From contig JAPDDQ010000025.1 in NCBI GenBank assembly GCA_027587225.1, forward strand, positions 42,382 through 106,381: a DNA stretch of 64,000 bases, in the 5' to 3' direction. This document shows positions 57,826 through 64,000 of the stretch, one piece after another. The stretch comes from Solirubrobacter taibaiensis. Lineage in GTDB: Bacteria; Actinomycetota; Thermoleophilia; Solirubrobacterales; Solirubrobacteraceae. The translations under genes and the position numbers were made by a program. Numbering within the stretch: the first letter of the stretch is position 1; each line of letters opens with the position of its first letter. The notes beneath the pieces were generated by a model, which saw nothing but the letters and a program-made list of their open reading frames with translations, had not been told where the DNA came from and searched no databases.

Positions 57826-60800
57826 CTAGAGGCGAACCGTGCGAGCGCCGAGCGGACCGACCAGGGTGAGTCGGACGCGCTTGCCGCAGACCCGCAGAGT
57901 TCGCGGCTTCGCGTTGCCCGCGAGCCGGCCGACGCGGCGACCATCCGCGCGCACCGTGACCGGGACGTCGGTCGCGAGCCGGATCGCGCAGCCGCGACGG
58001 CGCGCGACGAGGAGCAGTGGGGGCCGCGCACGGACGGTGACGGTTACCGCCTTCGAGCGGACGCCGCCCAGGGTGGCCGTGAGGCGATGACGGCCGGCGG
58101 GGAGCCGACCGAGCGCCAGCGTCGTCCCTGAGCCCACCCGGCGGCTCCCTGAGCGCCAGCGGACGGTCGCGCCGGTGTCGTTGCCGATCGTGGCCGTCGC
58201 GGTCACGTCGTCCCCGCGGCGGAGCTTGCGCACGGGCGTGCTGATTCGGACCGTGGGCGTCGCGCCGGCGAACGTCAGCGGCCCGGTCGTGGCCGTCACG
58301 CGGTCGAACCCGTCGGCGACGGTCACCCGGAGGCGGCCCGCTCGGGCGCGACTGCGCGGGAGGTCGGCCGCGGCGAGGCGGATGCCCGCGGGATCGCCGG
58401 CCGTGGCGAGCGTGGTCCAGGTCACGCCGCCGTCCGCCGAGGCCTGCACGGTCGTGGTGAGCGGGTCGCCGTCGGGGTCGGACGCCGAGATCCGGAGCGG
58501 GACGACTCCGGAGCGCCCGATCGAGGCGCTCGTGGCGGTGAGCGCGACGCTCGGCGCGCGCCCGCGGTCGAGTTGCGCGACGACGCGTCTATCGACGACG
58601 GCCTGCACGCGCGCCACGCCCGTGGCCGGCAGCACCGCCGTGGCGACGGCATCGCCGTCCGCGGACTCGCCGAGCACGACCGCCTGCGGGGCGGAGCCGG
58701 CGTCGGCGATGACCGTGCCGGCCGCGTCGAGCGCCCGGAAGCGCACGCGCGCATCCGCCGGCCCGGACGACGGTTGGCCGGCCGCGAGGGGGGTGACGGC
58801 GAAGCCGGTGACCTGCGTCCCGGCCACGCGGAGGGTGATGGCGATCGCGGGCGTGGTGGCGGCGAGCGAGGCCGACGCGGCGTTCGGCGTGAACGGGCTC
58901 ATGTCGACCGGGCGCGGATCGAACAGGGACGCGCTCGGCGCGCAGCCGGCCGCGCCGCGGTACTGCGTGGAATCGAGGGCGCGGTAGGGGCACGGCAGGA
59001 CCGCGCCGCTGGAGACGGTGTTGCCGTTGACGATCTCCGCCCGCTCCGACGCGCCGACGAGCAGCGCTTCCCAGCGGCGCGGGGAGATCCAGGTGCCGTT
59101 GTCGCCGGAGATGGTCGGCAGGCCCGGGCAGGCGCTGGTCAGGTCGCGGAGGTCGTCGCCGAAGCAGCCCGCACGGGTCGGCGCGCTGTTCGTGATCGGG
59201 CGGAAGCCGCGCCCGCCGTGGAACACCTGGATCGCCGAGCCGCCGAGGTAGCCCGCTTCGTCGGGCGCCCAGCGGGCGGCGCCGACCGCGCCGCCGCGAC
59301 CGGACGCGGGCGCGAGGCCCCAGGCGAGGTGCAGCGCCCGCGCAAGACCGGAGAGCCGGAAGCGCCCACCGTCGCGGACGATCGCCGTCGGGACCATCGC
59401 CCCGGTGCCGATCAGCGGCGTGCTCACCGCCGTCCCCGCCGCACCATCGGCCGTCAGCGCGACGCTCGCGCGCGTCACCGGCAGCCCTGACGACAGGGTG
59501 TTGAGCTGCGCGAAGTAGCCGATCGTGAACGGGTCCGCTCCCGCGGGAACCACGACCAGACCGGACGGCGTGGCCCCCAGGACGAAGGGCGCGAGGCTTG
59601 TCATCGGCCCGGTCGAATCGGTGAAGAAGCGATCGTTGGGGCGGTAGGGCTCGCCGTCCGGCGGCGCTTCGTCGCTGAGCTCCTCCCGCAGGTCGGCGCA
59701 GCGCTCCGCGGTGGAATTGCCGCCCGGCCCGAACAGACAGCGCAGATGGCCAGGCGTCGTGGCCTGCAGCAGCGCGGCGCTGTCCGGCGCCACCTTCCCC
59801 GCGGAGACGATCCGGGTGACGTTGGTCGGCCGCATGCGCGAGATCGCGACCCGCGGACGCTGGATGGTCACCTGGTTGTTCGCCGTCGAGCAGTCGCCGC
59901 ACTCGCGCGGCGACACGAGCCGCACGGCGATCCTCGGCACCGACGCGTCCGGCACCCAGTGGAACACATAGGGAATCGCCCCATCCGCACGCATGGCCGG
60001 CGACAGGCCGGTCTCAGGCGTGACCGGCACGGAGGTGGGCGCGGACAGCAGCGGCGCCTCGCCGTAGCGCACCACCGCGCCGTTGCGGGTCGCGTGCGAG
60101 CGGCCGAGCGTCACCCACAGCTCGGGCGGCGGCGCCGTGCTTCCCCGGATGCCGTGCGCGACGACCCAGACGCGGATCCGCGCGGCGGGCACCTCGCTGC
60201 TGAAGGACTCCGGGTGCCCCCAATCGCCCTTGGTCCCGGCGAGGATCACGCCGTCGTAGGGCGCGTCGCGGTCGGGCGGGCTCGGCCGTGCGCTGGCGGT
60301 GTCGCGCTGCACGCCCTGGCTGAGCTCGACGCCGACGATGTCGTAGTCCGGCTCGGTCTGCGCCGGCGCGACGGCGAACGTGATCGGCACCTCGAGCGTC
60401 TGCCCCGCCCCGTTGGTCACCCGCACCCGCGTGAGCGTCTGCGGCTCGGAGGCAGTGACGACGATCCGCACCGTGACCACGTTGCCCTCACGTCCGGCGA
60501 TCGCGGTCAGCACGCCCGGACACGTGACCACCATCACGCGGCACACCGAGGCCTCGCCGCCGTTGCGCAGGTTGACCCGGAAGGTCACCGCGACGCGGTC
60601 ACCGTCGCGCGGGCGGGGCTGGTCGAACTCCAAGCCGCCGACCTGCACGGGCGCGAGCACGGACTGGACGCCGAGATACGGGAACGTGGAGAGCGCGACG
60701 AGCGGTCCCGGCAACGCGGTGACGACCGCCGTCGACGGGGTCAGCACGGAGTTGATCGTCGGCGGGAACGCACTCACCAGCGGCGGGACCGGCGGGGGCG

Positions 60801-62319
60801 GAGGCGGAGGCGCGGTGCCGTCACCCACGGTGTAGGCCACGCTGGCCGCTTCGCTCACGCGCCCGAGCGAGTCCGTTGCCCGCACGGACGCGGTGGCCGA
60901 CAGCGGCCCGGTGACGGTACGCGTGAGCGTCGGGGTCGCGGACGTGACGTCCACCACCCCGTCTCCGTCGGCGTCGAAGGCGTAGCTGCGCACGTCGGTC
61001 GGGCCGTCCGGGTCCAGCGTGCCGGAGGCGTCGAGCGTGATCGTCGCGGTCGGGCCGAGCGCGTTCGCCGGAGAGGCCGTGAGGGCGGCGGTCGGCGCGT
61101 CGTTCAGCGTCACCCGCGCGACGGACAACGCCTCACCGCGCGCGACGAGCGCCAGCGCCGTGTGACCGTCCCGCACGGCGTCGACGACCCGCCCCTCCCC
61201 CAGTCCGGGGCTGACCGGTGCGAGCCCGGTCCCGGCGCCCGGGTTCCAGCGCAGGTCGGTCGTGCCGTCCGGCCGCAGGCGAGCGGAGATCGTGCGCGCG
61301 CCGTCGTCGACGCGCCGGCCGAACAGCGCCAGCGCCCCGTCCTCCAGCGCGATCGCGGCCGCGGGCCGCACGTCGTTGATGCCCCAGCTCGCGCTGCGCA
61401 CGACGCCGTCACCGAGGCCGTCGGCGTCCACGATCCGTGAGCGGACCGCCGCACCCGCGGCGCCGACGATCGCGAGCCCGCCGCCAGGGAGCGGCTCCAG
61501 GCGGGAGAGCGTCACCGGCGCGCCGAGACCGATCGGACCGTACGTGCCGTCGAGCGTGAGGTTCGTCCCGTAGCGCTCCACGACCGCCGGGCCGAGCGCC
61601 TGCGGGTCCCCGAGCGTGCTCACGGTCTCACGCGCCACGACGGCCTGCCCACCGGCCTGCAGGCGCAGGTCGACGATCCGGTCGAGGTCGGTGGTGGTCA
61701 GCGACGGATCGCGGGTCCCGACGCTCCCGACGGTCCCGCCCGCCGTCAGCTCCGCGAGGAAGATCCCGACGCCCGGGCCGACGACCGTCGTGCCCGCGAC
61801 GACGAGCCGCCCGTCGGGCCGCTGCGCCACCGCCGCGGCGGCGGAGGCGTCACTCACGACCACCCGCGGACCCCAGATCACCCCGGTGCCGGTGGGCGTG
61901 AGCTTGACCACGGCGGCGCGACCGGACGCGTCGACGCCCGCGACGACGATGCCGTCGCCGGTGAGCAGCACCGGGCGGCCGCGCGTGCCGCCGTACGGCT
62001 CGTACGCCGGCGGGACGTCCAGCGCGAGGAAGTCGTCCGGCAGGTCGACGATCCCGTCGCCGCCGCCGAACGACGGGTCGAGCGCGCCCGCGGGGGTGAG
62101 CTTGGCCAGCACGGCGTCGTGGTCGAGGTCCGTGCGGCGGCGCGCCAGGGCGTACGCGCTGCCGCTCTGCGCCGTGATCGCGACGGGCTCGAGGCGCACG
62201 CCCGGGATCGACACCTCGCCGCCGTAGGCGGGATCGAGCGTTCCGGCGGGTCCTGCCGACGCCGTGGGCACGACGGCGAGCGCGAGCCCGAGGGCGGCGA
62301 GAGCGATCCACAGGCGCAT
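57826..62319 (-). CDS. Giant secreted protein: delta-60 repeats, PKD domain, degenerate metallopeptidase-like region, Ig-like tail
   Basis: A 1497-aa exported protein with signal peptide LWIALAALGLALAVVPTASA. Residues of about 25-405 are delta-60-type beta-propeller repeats (AVAQRPDGRLVVAGTT, LAKLTPAGALDPSFGGGDG). A PKD-like domain follows (about 412-495: TITLDASGTLDPDGPTDVRSY, FDADGDGVVD), then a PPPPPPVPP linker. The middle (about 600-1130) resembles secreted metallopeptidases with a Cys-Asp-Cys loop, but at the expected zinc helix it reads LARALHLAWGL, without H-E-x-x-H, while a later WISPRRWEALL block is kept. The C-terminal 370 residues are Ig-like modules ending in a basic strand domain. 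TAGGGT lies 6 bp before the ATG. Probably a cell-surface protein. Confidence 0.85.
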   Translation of the reverse strand: MRLWIALAALGLALAVVPTASAGPAGTLDPAYGGEVSIPGVRLEPVAITAQSGSAYALARRRTDLDHDAVLAKLTPAGALDPSFGGGDGIVDLPDDFLALDVPPAYEPYGGTRGRPVLLTGDGIVVAGVDASGRAAVVKLTPTGTGVIWGPRVVVSDASAAAAVAQRPDGRLVVAGTTVVGPGVGIFLAELTAGGTVGSVGTRDPSLTTTDLDRIVDLRLQAGGQAVVARETVSTLGDPQALGPAVVERYGTNLTLDGTYGPIGLGAPVTLSRLEPLPGGGLAIVGAAGAAVRSRIVDADGLGDGVVRSASWGINDVRPAAAIALEDGALALFGRRVDDGARTISARLRPDGTTDLRWNPGAGTGLAPVSPGLGEGRVVDAVRDGHTALALVARGEALSVARVTLNDAPTAALTASPANALGPTATITLDASGTLDPDGPTDVRSYAFDADGDGVVDVTSATPTLTRTVTGPLSATASVRATDSLGRVSEAASVAYTVGDGTAPPPPPPPVPPLVSAFPPTINSVLTPSTAVVTALPGPLVALSTFPYLGVQSVLAPVQVGGLEFDQPRPRDGDRVAVTFRVNLRNGGEASVCRVMVVTCPGVLTAIAGREGNVVTVRIVVTASEPQTLTRVRVTNGAGQTLEVPITFAVAPAQTEPDYDIVGVELSQGVQRDTASARPSPPDRDAPYDGVILAGTKGDWGHPESFSSEVPAARIRVWVVAHGIRGSTAPPPELWVTLGRSHATRNGAVVRYGEAPLLSAPTSVPVTPETGLSPAMRADGAIPYVFHWVPDASVPRIAVRLVSPRECGDCSTANNQVTIQRPRVAISRMRPTNVTRIVSAGKVAPDSAALLQATTPGHLRCLFGPGGNSTAERCADLREELSDEAPPDGEPYRPNDRFFTDSTGPMTSLAPFVLGATPSGLVVVPAGADPFTIGYFAQLNTLSSGLPVTRASVALTADGAAGTAVSTPLIGTGAMVPTAIVRDGGRFRLSGLARALHLAWGLAPASGRGGAVGAARWAPDEAGYLGGSAIQVFHGGRGFRPITNSAPTRAGCFGDDLRDLTSACPGLPTISGDNGTWISPRRWEALLVGASERAEIVNGNTVSSGAVLPCPYRALDSTQYRGAAGCAPSASLFDPRPVDMSPFTPNAASASLAATTPAIAITLRVAGTQVTGFAVTPLAAGQPSSGPADARVRFRALDAAGTVIADAGSAPQAVVLGESADGDAVATAVLPATGVARVQAVVDRRVVAQLDRGRAPSVALTATSASIGRSGVVPLRISASDPDGDPLTTTVQASADGGVTWTTLATAGDPAGIRLAAADLPRSRARAGRLRVTVADGFDRVTATTGPLTFAGATPTVRISTPVRKLRRGDDVTATATIGNDTGATVRWRSGSRRVGSGTTLALGRLPAGRHRLTATLGGVRSKAVTVTVRARPPLLLVARRRGCAIRLATDVPVTVRADGRRVGRLAGNAKPRTLRVCGKRVRLTLVGPLGARTVRL

Positions 62320-62325
62320 CTCGCG

Positions 62326-62331
62326 ACCCTA
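62326..62331 (-). promoter_or_regulatory. Candidate -10 element (TAGGGT) for a leaderless transcript of the 1497-aa gene
   Basis: On the minus strand TAGGGTCG ends right at the short gap (6 bp after TAGGGT) before the ATG; no Shine-Dalgarno sequence is present. On the plus strand, GATAAT (62385-62390) lies 8 bp before the divergent FHA gene's GTG, which also lacks a ribosome binding site, so both genes may be leaderless. Confidence 0.45.
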
Positions 62332-62398
62332 CGAGTCGTGCGGCGCGTCGAGGACGACCTCAGGGATGGGGTTCGCCCACCCTCGATAATCCCGGTCC

Positions 62399-63064
62399 GT
62401 GCCTCTCGGCCCCTATGAGCTCACCGCCGGCGAACTGGCCACCGTCCTGGAGGCCGACCGGGCCGGAGCACCGTACGTCGCCTACCGCGCCGACACCGGC
62501 GAGCTCGTGCTCCGGGGACTGGTCACCGACTCGATGACCGTCGGGCGCGCGGACGAGAACGACATCGCGCTCGCATGGGACGCCGAGGTCTCTCGCGCGC
62601 ACGCCCGGCTGGAGCGCGTCGCGGGACGCTGGACCGTCGTCGACGACGGGCTCAGCCGCAACGGGACGTTCGTCGGTGGCCAGCGGATCCGCGGACGGCG
62701 GGCGCTCGACCCCGGTGCCCTCGTCCGCGTCGGCCGCACCACGCTCGTGCTGCGGGGCGGCGCACACAACGCCGTGGGGACCGTCGCGGCCGAGGACGGC
62801 GTCGAGGCCTCCCGGGTCACGGCGGCCGAGCGCCGCGTGCTGGTCGCGCTCTGCCGCCCGGCGATCAGCGGTGGCCTCGCCACGCCCGCGTCCAACCAGG
62901 AGATCGCCGAGGAGCTCGTGCTCAGCGTCGCCGGCGTCAAGACCCACCTGCGGGCCCTGTTCGACAAGCTCGACGTGGACGACCTGCCGCGCAGCCGCAA
63001 GCGGGCGGAGCTGGCGCGCCGCGCGCTCGCGATCGGGCTCGTCGGGCCCGCCGACTACGAGTAG
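62399..63064 (+). CDS. FHA-domain protein with C-terminal LuxR-like helix-turn-helix
   Basis: A 221-aa regulator. Residues of about 45-120 form a FHA phosphothreonine-binding domain with the conserved SMTVGRADENDIAL, VSRAHARLE and DGLSRNGTFVGGQRI blocks (Gly-Arg, Ser-Arg-x-His and Asn-Gly are all kept). The C-terminal part (about 138-221) has VTAAERRVLVALCRP and SNQEIAEELVLSVAGVKTHLRALFDKL, a LuxR/GerE-type helix-turn-helix. It probably binds a Ser/Thr-kinase-phosphorylated protein and DNA; no such kinase is in the window. GTG start. Confidence 0.88.
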   Translation: MPLGPYELTAGELATVLEADRAGAPYVAYRADTGELVLRGLVTDSMTVGRADENDIALAWDAEVSRAHARLERVAGRWTVVDDGLSRNGTFVGGQRIRGRRALDPGALVRVGRTTLVLRGGAHNAVGTVAAEDGVEASRVTAAERRVLVALCRPAISGGLATPASNQEIAEELVLSVAGVKTHLRALFDKLDVDDLPRSRKRAELARRALAIGLVGPADYE

Positions 63065-64000
63065 AACTCGAGGGCTTCGGCGTCCAGCCCGAAGTAGTGG
63101 AAGATGTCGCTGCGCGTGCCCGGGTTGCGCCACGCGACGTTGAGCTGGCTCGGGTTGCCTTCGGACTCGAACGGCTTGAACTCGACGACCTGGCCGCCCG
63201 GGACGAGGTCGGGCACGACGACCCGCGCGCGGCGCTGATCGTCGCGGAAGAGGTCGACGTGGACGGCGCCGCCGTGCTCCACGAGCGCGACGCGCACGCG
63301 CCGGCCGTCGGGCAGCGCCACGTCCCCCGCTGCCACTTCGTTGCCGGCGGGCAGCTGAGCGGCCGCGGCGCCCGTGACCTGCTTGGGAGCGGGAAGCCGC
63401 GCACCCGGCTCGAAGTCCACCTGCAACTGGAGCTCGTGCGCGAAGCCGGCCTGCTCGCCCGGCCCACGGTCGGCGGAGACCGGGTCGGTCCAGCGCTCGG
63501 TCCGGGCGCCGGGGACGTTCGGCGCCACGCCGACCGTCGCGCCGGGCACGACCGCGAGCGCGAGCAGGTCACCCGCACGGGCCGGGAGCGCCGCGGCGAA
63601 GCGCTGCACGTCCGCGGTCGCGACCTGCGGCTGAGAGCGGACGACCTGGAAGATCTGCGCGTCGCGACGGCGAAGGACCTGCAGGACGAGCTCGCCCTTC
63701 GCGCCGCGGACGGTCCAGGCGCGGATGGCGCCGTCGCGCGGGACGACGAGCGTGCGCCCCGGCAACTCGGTCTGCAGGAGCGTGCACGCCGGCGAGGCGC
63801 CCGTCGGCGCGGCGTCGCGACAGTCGCGGCCCTCGACACCATCCGCGTCGAGCGCGCTGCCCAGCGCGATGTGCCCAGGCGGCACTGGGGCGCGAGCGGG
63901 CGCAGCGCCGTCATCGCGCGCGGCGAGCGCGACGACGCCGGCGGTGACCGCGAGGGCCGCCACGGCAAGGAGCGCGAGGCGTGCGCGCGGGCGGCGGGGC
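63055..64000 (-). CDS. Membrane-anchored hypothetical protein (5' end outside window)
   Basis: The frame stays open to the last base, so the start lies beyond the window; 315 residues are visible. An N-terminal hydrophobic segment (RLALLAVAALAVTAGVVALAA), preceded by Arg/Pro-rich sequence, is a signal anchor. The rest is an extracytoplasmic beta-rich domain with two halves of similar pattern (ALDADG...C...C and PAGNEVAAGDVALPDGRRV) that I do not recognise. Its stop overlaps the FHA gene end by 10 bp (convergent), so the pair may be related in function or only in position. Confidence 0.7.
   Translation of the reverse strand, partial: PRRPRARLALLAVAALAVTAGVVALAARDDGAAPARAPVPPGHIALGSALDADGVEGRDCRDAAPTGASPACTLLQTELPGRTLVVPRDGAIRAWTVRGAKGELVLQVLRRRDAQIFQVVRSQPQVATADVQRFAAALPARAGDLLALAVVPGATVGVAPNVPGARTERWTDPVSADRGPGEQAGFAHELQLQVDFEPGARLPAPKQVTGAAAAQLPAGNEVAAGDVALPDGRRVRVALVEHGGAVHVDLFRDDQRRARVVVPDLVPGGQVVEFKPFESEGNPSQLNVAWRNPGTRSDIFHYFGLDAEALEFYS

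Overview
The window is very GC-rich and gene-dense, with genes on both strands, many 1-4 bp start/stop overlaps and frequent GTG starts. The content suggests a high-GC actinobacterium of the Thermoleophilia/Solirubrobacterales type. Supporting signs are a ThiO-type thiamine operon under an actinobacterial-style TPP riboswitch, an F420-type LLM oxidoreductase, paired DUF4331 and TPR proteins, secreted CSLREA/beta-helix proteins with a FecR-like tail, and a FHA plus helix-turn-helix protein. The taxonomic call is inference; no rRNA is present.

Layout. (1) 1-615: the C-terminal half of an MFS transporter, cut by the window edge. (2) 709-15159: the most distinctive region, six head-to-tail paralogous genes for secreted proteins of 541-1504 aa. 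Each has a signal peptide, a Cys-x-x-(L/I)-R-x-A parallel beta-helix region, optional Ig-like modules, a Pro/Thr linker and the same C-terminal domain of about 170 aa. The last one carries four near-identical 249-bp Ig-like repeats. (3) 15132-20250: an AbiEi/DUF559-type protein; the thiOSG operon behind a TPP riboswitch; divergent thiE with a membrane protein and a TauE/SafE exporter. (4) 20273-25852: dihydrolipoyl dehydrogenase, a DsbA-fold protein, small ORFs, a zinc alcohol dehydrogenase and pyruvate dehydrogenase E1 alpha/beta. (5) 25939-30696: DUF4331 and TPR proteins, a Fur-family regulator and a PAS histidine kinase. (6) 30708-36074: an E2 with an extraordinarily acidic linker, a small membrane protein, and a second complete E1alpha-E1beta-E2 set. 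(7) 36172-41167: a GGDEF/EAL protein, lipB, an LLM oxidoreductase and lipA. (8) 41195-48145: a SIS-domain protein, rhomboid protease, D,D-carboxypeptidase, a conserved secreted protein, a histidine-kinase-like ATPase that has lost its phospho-acceptor His, DUF485 and acetate symporter genes, and a hypothetical. (9) 48129-57613: ROK kinase, HDAC-family protein, tRNA-Ala(TGC), secreted proteins, PhoD phosphatase and a GAF/GGDEF diguanylate cyclase. (10) 57706-64000: tRNA-Ala(CGC) with a clear promoter and terminator, a 1497-aa delta-60/PKD secreted protein, a FHA regulator and a partial membrane-anchored protein.

How it fits together. The middle 25 kb gathers apoenzymes and cofactor makers for 2-oxo-acid dehydrogenases: two E1 sets and two E2s, one E3, LipA and LipB for lipoate, and ThiO/S/G/E for TPP. 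The acetate symporter and HDAC/AcuC-like protein could also touch acetyl-group metabolism, but that link is only suggestive. The two c-di-GMP proteins and two sensor-kinase-type proteins are regulatory genes with no visible partners. No gene-free stretch exceeds about 140 bases. I see no CRISPR array, insertion sequence, integrase, attachment site or replication origin.
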